Shown here: positions 1 through 5,397 of the stretch, in pieces
Layout: the number at the start of each line of letters is the position of its first letter
How positions within the stretch are numbered: the stretch's first letter is position 1
Assembly (NCBI GenBank): GCA_934636325.1
Contig: CAKUAK010000102.1
Coordinates: 1-10,343 of the forward strand
Length of the DNA: 10,343 nucleotides
Origin: an uncultured Eubacteriales bacterium
GTDB lineage: Bacteria; Bacillota; Clostridia; Oscillospirales; Butyricicoccaceae
Direction of reading: 5' to 3'
Notes under the pieces: generated by a model
The model's input: only the letters and a program-made list of their open reading frames with translations
Database searches by the model: none
Told to the model about the DNA's origin: nothing
Program-made: the position numbers and the translations under genes

Positions 1-1
1 G

Positions 2-46
2 GACAACGCCAACGCAACGATAGTTGATATTATGATGAAGAAATAA
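2..46 (+). CDS. 3' end of an unidentified gene (partial)
   Basis: Reading from base 2 there is an open frame of 14 codons ending in TAA at 44-46, with the C-terminal peptide DNANATIVDIMMKK. A strong intrinsic terminator starts 20 bases after the stop, which supports this being the true end of a rightward gene or operon that converges on the AbgT gene. Too little is present to name the product. The frame choice rests on the stop codon and terminator position only. Confidence 0.45.
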   Translation, partial: DNANATIVDIMMKK

Positions 47-65
47 GGGCTGTTTTAACACAGAA

Positions 66-99
66 TGCCCCCGGGAGGTAAACTCCCGGGGGCATTTTT
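66..99 (+). terminator. Rho-independent terminator between convergent genes
   Basis: A perfect 12-bp GC-rich stem (66-77 paired with 83-94) with a GTAAA loop (78-82) is followed on the + strand by TTTTT (95-99). The T-run on the + side suits the gene ending at 46. On the minus strand it begins 17 bases after the AbgT stop, but the T-tract there is poor, so termination in that direction would be weaker. Confidence 0.85.
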
Positions 100-110
100 G
101 CATTTGGAGA

Positions 111-1667
111 TTAAAGTGCAGGCATGAATACCGTCGTTCCCGGTCCGACAGGCAGACCGATGAGGTTCCAGATTACAAAGAAGACTATCCAGGCGAAAAG
201 CATACAAAACGCGCCGATTATGTTGTTCGAAAGGATGGTCCCCAGCTGACAGTCCTTATCGTATTGCTCCTGAGCAATAGTAAGGCACATGAAGAGGACC
301 GCAGACATTGGCGAACAAGCATTTGTACAGGAGTCACCGATGCGGTATGCCATCTGGATGAAGGCCGGATGATAGCCAAGCTGAAGCATCATTGGGATAA
401 AAATGGGAGCAAGAATAGCCCATTTTGTCGAGCTTGAACCAACAAGGAAGTTAATGCATGCCACGATCAGGATGAAAATAACGATCATCGGCATTCCGGT
501 AAATCCCATTTTCTGAAGGGCATTAGCTCCGGCGATGGAAATCAGGGTTCCGATCTTTGTCCAGCTGAAAAGGGCGGTAAACTGGCCTATCATGAAGACA
601 ATTGTGACAAAGGTCGTCATTGTTTTTACTTGGGCGATACAGCGGTCGGAGATATCTTTACTTGACTTGACGTTGCCGGTTGCAATGGCAAAGGCAAGGC
701 CGGATGTGAAAAACAGACCGAAAAGGATGGGGACAATGCCGCTCAGGAACGGCGAGTTAAGCAGAGAGCCGGTCTCGGCATTGGTCAGCACACCGGTAAG
801 TATTCCGACAACGATAAGGGCGACATATCCAAGGGAAACAAGCCCTGCAGCGCGAAGCCCTTTGCGCTCTACCGGGGTTATATCCTTTGTAAGGATAACA
901 GCAGAGTGGCCTCCGCTGCCCTTTCCGGGGACAAACGGGCCGAGGTGGGGTTCCATTATGTACTTGTCGACAAGGGTAATGACCGCAGCAAGCACAAAGG
1001 TCGATACAAATGTAAAGAAATAGTTGCAGACGAGTTCGACATTGAAGACCCCGACGCCCAACTCACTGTCAAGAACGGTATTGGTTATGCCCATCAGCAG
1101 GGCGTCGGTGCCGGCGGGGAACAGGTTGGCCGACCATCCACCCGAAACGCCAAGCATACCCACCGAAAAACCAGCGATAGGATTCTTTCCATAGCTGGCA
1201 AAAAGCATGGCGATAAGCGGAGGAATAATATAACCACTGGAGTCTGAAAATATGTTTCCACAGATTGCTATTACCGCACAGCCAAAGACGAGAGCATTGT
1301 CGGGGATAACGGCCATAAGTTTTTTAAGCAGGGCCGATACCATGCCCGTTTGCTCAAGCATACCCATACCGACGGTGATTGTGATTACAACACCAAGAGA
1401 TGCATATCCGGTAAAGTTTTTGACCATGTTTGCCAGCAGCCAGTGTATGCCGGCGACCGAGAAAAAATTGTTAGGCTTTATGATTTCACCGTTACTGGGA
1501 TTGAGCAGTTCGACACCTAACAGTGAAAGGATGAGGGAAATTACTGCGGTGATCAAAAAAAGATAGAAGAACAGGATGAACGGGGGTGGCAATTTGTTTG
1601 CACCCTTTTCGATGGACGTCTGGAAGCGTTCGAGAAAAGCCGATTTCTTTTTTGTGTTGCTATTCAT
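111..1667 (-). CDS. AbgT family transporter (p-aminobenzoyl-glutamate / antimetabolite transporter)
   Basis: This is a polytopic inner-membrane protein of 518 residues, the usual size for the AbgT family (E. coli AbgT imports p-aminobenzoyl-glutamate; relatives such as MtrF and YdaH have been linked to sulfonamide efflux). Many hydrophobic segments run through the whole length. The family signature near the C-terminus is clear: GSSSTKWAILAPIF at about 410-423, followed by AYRIGDS at about 440-446. An earlier half carries SGYIIPPLIAMLFASYGKNP and GGWSANLFPAGTDALLMG. The frame is also open to a GTG at 1676, but that codon lies inside the Shine-Dalgarno sequence (AGAGGTG, 1674-1680). The ATG at 1667 sits 6 bases from it and is the better start. 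No abgA/abgB-type peptidase gene is visible next to it, so the substrate (folate breakdown product, peptide or drug) is open. It is a single-gene unit with its own promoter, and it looks less GC-rich than the genes at 5400-9570. Confidence 0.93.
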   Translation of the reverse strand: MNSNTKKKSAFLERFQTSIEKGANKLPPPFILFFYLFLITAVISLILSLLGVELLNPSNGEIIKPNNFFSVAGIHWLLANMVKNFTGYASLGVVITITVGMGMLEQTGMVSALLKKLMAVIPDNALVFGCAVIAICGNIFSDSSGYIIPPLIAMLFASYGKNPIAGFSVGMLGVSGGWSANLFPAGTDALLMGITNTVLDSELGVGVFNVELVCNYFFTFVSTFVLAAVITLVDKYIMEPHLGPFVPGKGSGGHSAVILTKDITPVERKGLRAAGLVSLGYVALIVVGILTGVLTNAETGSLLNSPFLSGIVPILFGLFFTSGLAFAIATGNVKSSKDISDRCIAQVKTMTTFVTIVFMIGQFTALFSWTKIGTLISIAGANALQKMGFTGMPMIVIFILIVACINFLVGSSSTKWAILAPIFIPMMLQLGYHPAFIQMAYRIGDSCTNACSPMSAVLFMCLTIAQEQYDKDCQLGTILSNNIIGAFCMLFAWIVFFVIWNLIGLPVGPGTTVFMPAL

Positions 1668-1709
1668 TTTCTTCACCTCTTTATAATTTGTATGAACTCA
1701 AACCCCAAA

Positions 1710-1757
1710 ATTATATTAATTTTTCTTAATTATATCATAGCAAAATTAAGAAAAAAA
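1710..1757 (-). promoter_or_regulatory. AbgT gene promoter
   Basis: Read on the minus strand, an extended -10 (TGATATAAT, with TATAAT at 1734-1729) is preceded at 17 bp by an A/T-only -35 (1757-1752, TTTTTT, a weak match). A second TATAAT lies at 1715-1710. The predicted start is near 1722, giving a leader of about 55 bases. The strong extended -10 with a poor -35 suggests an activator may be needed or that the poly-T tract acts as an UP-like element. Confidence 0.6.
1720..1755. promoter_or_regulatory. Candidate operator: 36-bp dyad over the AbgT promoter
   Basis: Perfect 12-bp inverted arms (TTTTTCTTAATT at 1720-1731, complement at 1744-1755) are separated by 12 bp. The dyad covers the -10 (1729-1734) and most of the -35 (1752-1757) of the AbgT promoter. 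That is the placement expected of a repressor operator. No regulator gene is visible in the window. Confidence 0.5.
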
Positions 1758-1781
1758 GGGCTTCTTGCAAAAATCGGCAAA

Positions 1782-1824
1782 TTGCATAAGAACATTGTTA
1801 ATATTTAACAATGTTCTTATGCAA
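1782..1824. repeat. 43-bp perfect inverted repeat upstream of the AbgT promoter
   Basis: Perfect 20-bp arms (1782-1801 and 1805-1824; the left arm begins TTGCATAAGAACATTG) surround a 3-base centre. It lies between the rpsR terminator and the AbgT promoter, about 25 bp upstream of the -35. Neither strand has a T-run directly after it, so it is not a classical terminator. An operator for an activator or a regulator of the AbgT gene is more likely. A miniature mobile-element remnant is a less likely alternative, since no target duplication is visible. Confidence 0.6.
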
Positions 1825-1868
1825 ATATATATGCAGAAAGAAGGGTGAATTATGCTTGAAATAACAAC

Positions 1869-1898
1869 AAAAAAGGCCGCCCGAAAGTGGGCGGCCTT
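1869..1898 (-). terminator. Terminator of the rpsF-ssb-rpsR operon
   Basis: On the minus strand a 10-bp GC-rich stem (1898-1889 paired with 1882-1873) with a 6-base loop is followed by TTTTTT (the complement of 1869-1874, which overlaps the stem base). It begins 13 bases after the rpsR stop codon. Confidence 0.88.
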
Positions 1899-1911
1899 GG
1901 TGATAGATAAA

Positions 1912-2187
1912 TTATTCCGCTGTGTAGGGAAGCAGAGCAACATGCCTTGCACGCTTGATGGCTTCTGTCAGCTGACGCTGATGCATTGCACATGTGCCGG
2001 TCATCCTGCGGGGAAGGATCTTGCCCCTGTCAGAAACGTACTTGCGGAGCTTGGCTGTATCTTTGAAATCGATAGATGTTACTTTATCTACGCAGAACTG
2101 GCAGACCTTCCTGCGGCGTCTGTCGTTTCTGGGACGCTCAGGACGCTCGGGGCGCTCAGAACGCTCTGTTCTTTCTTTTGTCTCCAT
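1912..2187 (-). CDS. rpsR: 30S ribosomal protein S18, zinc-type (C+)
   Basis: S18 is a small-subunit protein that binds 16S rRNA in the platform together with S6. The family core is clear: IDFKDTAKLRKYVSDRGKILPRRMTGTCAMHQRQLTEAIKRARHVALLPY (in part, residues 39-88). Residues C29, C32, C66 and H69 form the four-ligand set of the zinc-binding C+ form, in place of the Cys-poor form in E. coli. The first 26 residues are an unusually Arg/Glu-rich tail with repeats of R-(S/P)-E-R-P, giving 91 residues against about 75 in E. coli. The start has AGGAGG at 2195-2200, 7 bases away. It is the last gene of the operon, 27 bases after ssb. Confidence 0.97.
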   Translation of the reverse strand: METKERTERSERPERPERPRNDRRRRKVCQFCVDKVTSIDFKDTAKLRKYVSDRGKILPRRMTGTCAMHQRQLTEAIKRARHVALLPYTAE

Positions 2188-2214
2188 TTTTATTCCTCCT
2201 TCTAATGAAAGTTA

Positions 2215-2679
2215 TTAGAACGGGAGTTCGCCGTCGTCATCGGAAAGCTCCTGGAACTCGTCCACGCCGGTGTTGAAATCGAACGACATCGGATCGGGGG
2301 CGGGTGAGGGCTGAGCAGACATGCTGCTCCGATTATACTGCGACTGCGGCTGTGAATCCCGCTTGGGCTCGGCGAAATATACATCTTCCGCCACGACCTC
2401 TGTGGACTTGCGTTTGTTACCCTGCCTGTCCTCCCAGTTTCTGGTCTGGATACGGCCGGAAACGGCGACAAGCATACCCTTATGGAACCATTTGCTGACG
2501 AACTCGGCTGTCGAACCCCAGGCAACGATGTCGATAAAATCGGTCTGTGCCTGCTCGCCCTGTCTCGCATAGGAGCGATTTACCGCAAGCGAGAAGGAAG
2601 TGACCGCTGTGTTGCTCTGTGTGCGCCGCAGCTCGGGCTCGGCCGTAAGGCGGCCCATAAGGATGGCCTTGTTAAGCAT
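2215..2679 (-). CDS. ssb: Single-stranded DNA-binding protein SSB
   Basis: SSB coats single-stranded DNA in replication, repair and recombination and acts as a homotetramer. The 154-residue product has the OB-fold at residues 1-105, starting MLNKAILMGRLTAEPELR, with the conserved VTSFSLAVNR, DFIDIVAWG and GRIQTR.WED stretches. A disordered Gln/Ser/Pro linker covers about 106-140. The acidic tip DDDGELPF (147-154) is the partner-docking peptide of SSB. The start lies 5 bases after the rpsF stop, and its ribosome binding site (AAGGAG) is inside the end of rpsF, which fits translational coupling. Size and position between rpsF and rpsR are typical of Bacillota. Confidence 0.98.
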   Translation of the reverse strand: MLNKAILMGRLTAEPELRRTQSNTAVTSFSLAVNRSYARQGEQAQTDFIDIVAWGSTAEFVSKWFHKGMLVAVSGRIQTRNWEDRQGNKRKSTEVVAEDVYFAEPKRDSQPQSQYNRSSMSAQPSPAPDPMSFDFNTGVDEFQELSDDDGELPF

Positions 2680-2684
2680 ATCAC

Positions 2685-2978
2685 TTACTCCTTGGCAATG
2701 ATGATAGAACGCATGACTTCCTCAGTAATGTTGTAGATACGGTCGAGCTCAGCAGGGAATTCAGGCTTGCTGTTGAACTCAACGAGAACATAATAGCCCT
2801 CTGTCATATCGTCGATAGCGTAAGCAAGACGGCGCTTGCCCCACTCGTTGACCGATGTGATCTCGCCATGCTGGCCGATGAGGGTCTTGAACTTTTCAAC
2901 GACAGAAGCGATAGCCTCTTCGCCGATGGTGGCGTTGATGATGAAAAGTGTCTCGTAGTTAGCTGTTACTTTAGGCAT
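2685..2978 (-). CDS. rpsF: 30S ribosomal protein S6
   Basis: S6 pairs with S18 on the 30S platform. The 97-residue product has the normal length and the family pattern: YETLFIINATIGEEAI near the start, WGKRRLAYAIDDMTEGYYVLVEF in the middle (46-68) and ELDRIYNITEEVMRSIIIAKE at the end. The open frame runs upstream to an ATG at 3080, but that stretch would cross the promoter. The ATG at 2978 is preceded by AAGGAGGTG (2985-2993) and begins the conserved domain, so it is the start used here. First gene of rpsF-ssb-rpsR. Confidence 0.97.
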   Translation of the reverse strand: MPKVTANYETLFIINATIGEEAIASVVEKFKTLIGQHGEITSVNEWGKRRLAYAIDDMTEGYYVLVEFNSKPEFPAELDRIYNITEEVMRSIIIAKE

Positions 2979-3002
2979 TTTCTGCACCTCCTTCTGGACT
3001 TT

Positions 3003-3025
3003 GGCCTGCGCCTTATGCGCAGACA
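3003..3025 (-). promoter_or_regulatory. Leader hairpin of the rpsF mRNA
   Basis: The predicted 55-base leader contains a 6-bp GC stem (3022-3017 with 3011-3006, loop ATAAG on the mRNA strand). It may be extended below an asymmetric internal loop by UUG/CAA pairs. In many bacteria the S6:S18 complex represses its own operon through an rpsF leader hairpin. I do not see the CCG trinucleotide of the described S6:S18 motif here, so the regulatory role is only suggested by position. Confidence 0.35.
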
Positions 3026-3039
3026 AGGATATCGAAGTT

Positions 3040-3068
3040 ATATTACACGCATTTTGGGAGATTGTCAA
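3040..3068 (-). promoter_or_regulatory. Promoter of rpsF-ssb-rpsR
   Basis: On the minus strand: a perfect TTGACA (3068-3063), a 17-bp spacer, then TAATAT (3045-3040). The predicted start is near 3033. This is a strong housekeeping-type promoter, as expected for ribosomal protein genes. Confidence 0.85.
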
Positions 3069-3082
3069 GAAAAAGTTCATCG

Positions 3083-3111
3083 TTGACGTATATCCTTTGC
3101 ACTGATAGAAT
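3083..3111 (+). promoter_or_regulatory. Promoter of the YczE-like gene
   Basis: TTGACG (3083-3088), a 17-bp spacer and TAGAAT (3106-3111) with an extended TGA just upstream. The predicted start is near 3118, about 40 bases before the gene. Its -35 is only 14 bp from the -35 of the divergent rpsF promoter, so the two polymerase sites compete for or share the same stretch. Confidence 0.75.
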
Positions 3112-3158
3112 TATAGACAGTGCGTCACAGCGCATAAAGAAACAGGGGGAAAAGAAAA

Positions 3159-3839
3159 ATGGGCGTAAGAATACGCAAGATCTTAAGGATGATGGTCGGC
3201 TTTGCCATAATCGGTTGCGGCACGATGATCTCGAAGCAGGGCGGATGTCTCAATGCATGGAACGTGCTGAACGACGGTCTTTCCAAAACCATCGGCATAA
3301 CTATCGGGCAGGCCAATACGCTGATCGGCGTCTGCATCATCGTGCTCGATATCCTTGCAAAAGAAAAGCTGGGCATCGGAACGGTGCTCAATGCCACATG
3401 CATCGGAATGTTTTCCGATCTGTTCATTGATCTCAATCACACGCTTGATCTCGTGCCTCGGGCAGGCTCGCTTTGGATGCAGATACCTTATTGTGTCGTC
3501 GGCATACTTTTCAGCAGCTTCGGCATCTATCTTTATATGTCGTCTCAGATGGGCTCGGGTCCCCGCGACTCTCTCATGCTGGCCGTTTCCAAGCGCGTGC
3601 CCTTCCAGATAGGCTATTGCCGCATGGCAATAGAGGCCGCGGCCTTTACCCTCGGCGCTGTCCTCGGCGGCGAGTTCGGCATCGGCACATTCATCGCCGT
3701 ATTCTGCGGCGGCCCCTGCCTCCAGAAGATCAGCAAGCTCATGGGCTATGACGTCAAAAAGACCAGAAACGAGAGCTTCGGCGAGACATATGCCTTCCTT
3801 AAAGACTGGTTCAAAGAGAAGAAGGGACAGCGCGCCTGA
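3159..3839 (+). CDS. YczE/YyaS/YitT family integral membrane protein
   Basis: This is a 226-residue protein with about five hydrophobic segments and a charged C-terminal tail (about 193-226). Signature stretches of the YczE/YyaS group (COG2364-type) are visible: AWNVLNDGLSKTIGITIGQA at 33-52, GIGTVLNATCIGMFSDL at 72-88, MGSGPRDSLM at 131-140 and GIGTFIAVFCGGP at 174-186. No enzymatic activity is established for the family; in Bacillus, YczE affects the production of some secondary metabolites. The ATG at 3159 follows AGGGGGA at a usable spacing, and the gene has its own promoter. No terminator directly follows. The next promoter's TTGACA starts one base after its stop, and the first strong hairpin downstream is the one at 3977-4027, which could end this transcript as well. 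Confidence 0.85.
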   Translation: MGVRIRKILRMMVGFAIIGCGTMISKQGGCLNAWNVLNDGLSKTIGITIGQANTLIGVCIIVLDILAKEKLGIGTVLNATCIGMFSDLFIDLNHTLDLVPRAGSLWMQIPYCVVGILFSSFGIYLYMSSQMGSGPRDSLMLAVSKRVPFQIGYCRMAIEAAAFTLGAVLGGEFGIGTFIAVFCGGPCLQKISKLMGYDVKKTRNESFGETYAFLKDWFKEKKGQRA

Positions 3840-3868
3840 TTGACAAACGGAAGCAATTTTGATATTAT
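3840..3868 (+). promoter_or_regulatory. Promoter of the LysM-protein leader
   Basis: A perfect TTGACA (3840-3845), a 17-bp spacer and TATTAT (3863-3868) preceded by TGA (extended -10). The predicted start is at about 3875, the first base of the first leader hairpin. It begins immediately after the stop codon of the YczE-like gene. No other promoter-like pair is visible before the start codon at 4075. Confidence 0.8.
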
Positions 3869-3874
3869 TATCAG

Positions 3875-4027
3875 GTCAACAGAAGTTGACAGCCATCAGC
3901 AGAAGCTGATATTGAGCCGTCAGATCGGCACATCAGGGATTAGATAAAAAGGTCAATAGCTTGATTCGATATCACGAAGGTATCGGCGTACCGCAGAGCG
4001 CGGGTCGCCGGTACCTTTTCTGTTTTA
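3875..4027 (+). promoter_or_regulatory. Structured 5' leader, candidate riboswitch/attenuator
   Basis: The leader holds, in order: hairpin GTCAAC-AGAA-GTTGAC (3875-3890), a 4-base spacer, hairpin ATCAGC-AGAA-GCTGAT (3895-3910), hairpin GCCG-6-CGGC (3916-3929), hairpin GGTCAA-TAGC-TTGATT (3951-3966, outer pairs G-U), and then the terminator. The GGTCAA of the fourth hairpin repeats the left arm of the first (3874-3879), so the two ends could pair with each other instead. Bases 3967-3973 can pair with 3979-3985 (7 bp with one G-U), which takes up part of the left arm of the terminator and offers an antiterminated state. I do not recognise it as a T-box, c-di-GMP, c-di-AMP, cobalamin or other class I know. 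Confidence 0.6.
3977..4027 (+). terminator. Strong intrinsic terminator inside the leader
   Basis: Left arm 3977-3994 pairs with right arm 4000-4017: six pairs, one U-G, five pairs, a 2x2 internal loop, then four GC pairs, with an AGAGC loop (3995-3999). It is followed by TTTTCTGTTTT (4016-4026, overlapping the stem base). It lies about 50 bases before the LysM-protein start codon, downstream of the only visible promoter. It therefore either terminates the upstream YczE transcript, attenuates the downstream gene, or does both. Confidence 0.75.
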
Positions 4028-4074
4028 TCGCGGTCTGCGGCCGGAAATATCATCATACGATGGAGGAATCAGAA

Positions 4075-5268
4075 ATGAAGAAAAGAGCCATGAGCCTTGT
4101 GCTGGCGCTTGGAGTCATGCTCACGCTGGCCTGCGGTTCGGTGTATGCATCGACCTTTACCGACGCCCACGGCAATGTTATCGAGCTCGACGATACCCTT
4201 GAGGCCTACAGCAGCGTAAAACTCGACGGAGCCGACGATGCCGCAAGAAAGGGCGAGACCAATCTCGGCGATCTCTGGAGCGACGCTCTGCGCTGGTTTG
4301 CGGTATCCGGAAAGATCAACGGATATTTCGACGAGGATGACGTAAAGGCCGGGAACGGCAGCATTGCCGTCGATGCCGACCATGTCGTCGCCCTCTGGAA
4401 CGGCGGCAATCTTCGTGCCGATATCGCCGAGGGCAAGTTCGGCGCAGAGACCCTTGCCAACGTTCTGCCCTATCCCAACCGTGTCGCCGTTGTCTATATG
4501 ACCGGCGCACAGCTTCAGGAGACCCTTGAGGCGGCCTCGCAGGGCTTGCCCTACTCCGAGGCCTCGGCCGCCGCATGCGCATCCTTTATGCAGGTATCGG
4601 GCCTGAGCTATACGGTCGATGCCGGAAAGGGCTTTGATAAGGGCGAAGTATACAAAGAGCCCTGGTATAAGGCAGCCTCGGTACAGCGCGTGACCATCGG
4701 CGATGTCAACGGAAAGGCCTTTGACGCCGCCGCCACATATGCCGTCGTTACAAGCAACGCCAACTTCAACGGCATGGAGTCTTCGTACATCTTCCAGTCA
4801 GCCGCCGAGGCTGACAGCCGTTCGGCAATAACGACGGCCGTTGTCCGCGACGTTGTCTGGATGTATATCGACGAGGCACTTGAGAATGTGGTAGGAGACA
4901 CATATGCAGCAACTGCCGGCCGCATCACGGTCGCCAATGTTCCCGAAACTCCCGCACAGCCCGAGCCGACGCCGGAGCAGCCCTCTCAGCCTCAGCAGCC
5001 TGAGCAGAAGCCCGATGAAAACGGCCAGCAGGGCAGCGGCACGGTGCAGCAGCCCGAGAATAACGGCAGCCAGACCCCGGCCGAGGGTCAGGATAAGCCT
5101 GCCCAGGGAAGCAGCTATACCGTCAAGAAGGGCGACTCCATGTGGAAGATCGCATCCAGCGTATACGGAAGCGGCGCCGAATGGAGCAGGATCGCCCGTG
5201 CCAACCCCCAGGTCAAAGACCCGGCAAGGATATATGTCGGACAGGTCCTTGTGATCCCCGCAAAATAA
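4075..5268 (+). CDS. Secreted protein: orphan 5'-nucleotidase C-terminal domain plus LysM
   Basis: A 397-residue exported protein. Residues 1-25 form a signal peptide (MKKR, hydrophobic core, SVYA before the likely cut). Residues about 40-275 resemble the C-terminal, substrate-binding domain of 5'-nucleotidase/UshA-type enzymes: ETNLGDLWSDALR (61-73), NGGNLRADI (109-117), VLPYPNRVAVVYMTGAQL (130-147), QVSGLSYT (173-180) and VVTSNANFNGMESSYIF (224-240). The N-terminal metallophosphatase domain that carries the catalytic metal site is absent, so nucleotidase activity is unlikely; ligand binding is possible. A Pro/Gln/Glu-rich linker (about 291-346) leads to one LysM domain (347-397, YTVKKGDSMWKIASSVYG...), which should hold the protein on peptidoglycan. 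The start at 4075 has GGAGG at 4062-4066 and leads straight into the signal peptide; upstream in-frame starts would read through the terminator. It is preceded by the structured leader and followed by two hairpins. Confidence 0.87.
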   Translation: MKKRAMSLVLALGVMLTLACGSVYASTFTDAHGNVIELDDTLEAYSSVKLDGADDAARKGETNLGDLWSDALRWFAVSGKINGYFDEDDVKAGNGSIAVDADHVVALWNGGNLRADIAEGKFGAETLANVLPYPNRVAVVYMTGAQLQETLEAASQGLPYSEASAAACASFMQVSGLSYTVDAGKGFDKGEVYKEPWYKAASVQRVTIGDVNGKAFDAAATYAVVTSNANFNGMESSYIFQSAAEADSRSAITTAVVRDVVWMYIDEALENVVGDTYAATAGRITVANVPETPAQPEPTPEQPSQPQQPEQKPDENGQQGSGTVQQPENNGSQTPAEGQDKPAQGSSYTVKKGDSMWKIASSVYGSGAEWSRIARANPQVKDPARIYVGQVLVIPAK

Positions 5269-5286
5269 GAGAACAGATCTGCTATC

Positions 5287-5322
5287 GTCCTGCGCGGCGG
5301 TCCGAAGGCCGGTGCGCAGGAC
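5287..5322 (+). terminator. Long hairpin after the LysM-protein gene
   Basis: A perfect 9-bp stem (5287-5295 with 5314-5322; GTCCTGCGC arm) with further pairing inside lies 19 bases after the stop. The run after it (TCTTGT) is a poor T-tract, so it may be a weak terminator, an mRNA 3'-end stabiliser or a processing site. Confidence 0.4.
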
Positions 5323-5331
5323 TCTTGTCGG

Positions 5332-5364
5332 TCTCAAGGGCGCGAGATCATCGTGCCTTTGAGA
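5332..5364 (+). promoter_or_regulatory. Second long hairpin, upstream of the MoxR gene
   Basis: Bases 5332-5345 pair with 5351-5364 (14 bp including two G-U pairs, loop GATCA). No T-run follows. It ends 33 bases before the MoxR start codon and leaves its ribosome binding site free. With the hairpin at 5287-5322 it fills the only sizeable gap in the rightward gene set. No convincing promoter is visible in 5269-5397. Confidence 0.45.
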
Positions 5365-5397
5365 GCGATAAGCAGCATCAGGAAATGAGGAAGATAA

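Noticed and set aside
1852..2205. Open frame of 117 codons on the + strand opposite rpsR
   Set aside because: It is antisense to the well-supported rpsR gene and would read through its terminator; the product has no recognisable pattern.
2202..2570. Open frame of 122 codons on the minus strand overlapping ssb
   Set aside because: It is the out-of-frame shadow of ssb, with an Arg/Ser/Pro-rich product typical of shifted GC-rich reading.
3875..3976. Known riboswitch or T-box before the LysM gene
   Set aside because: I looked for the T-box motif, c-di-GMP, c-di-AMP and cobalamin core sequences and saw none, so no class name is given.
4126..4134. Lipobox in the LysM protein (TLAC, C20)
   Set aside because: Position -3 is Thr rather than Leu/Val/Ile and a better signal-peptidase I site (SVYA) follows, so lipidation is not claimed.
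4798..5337. Open frame of 179 codons on the minus strand opposite the LysM gene
   Set aside because: Antisense to a clear secreted protein, without a good ribosome binding site; long open antisense frames are common in GC-rich genes.
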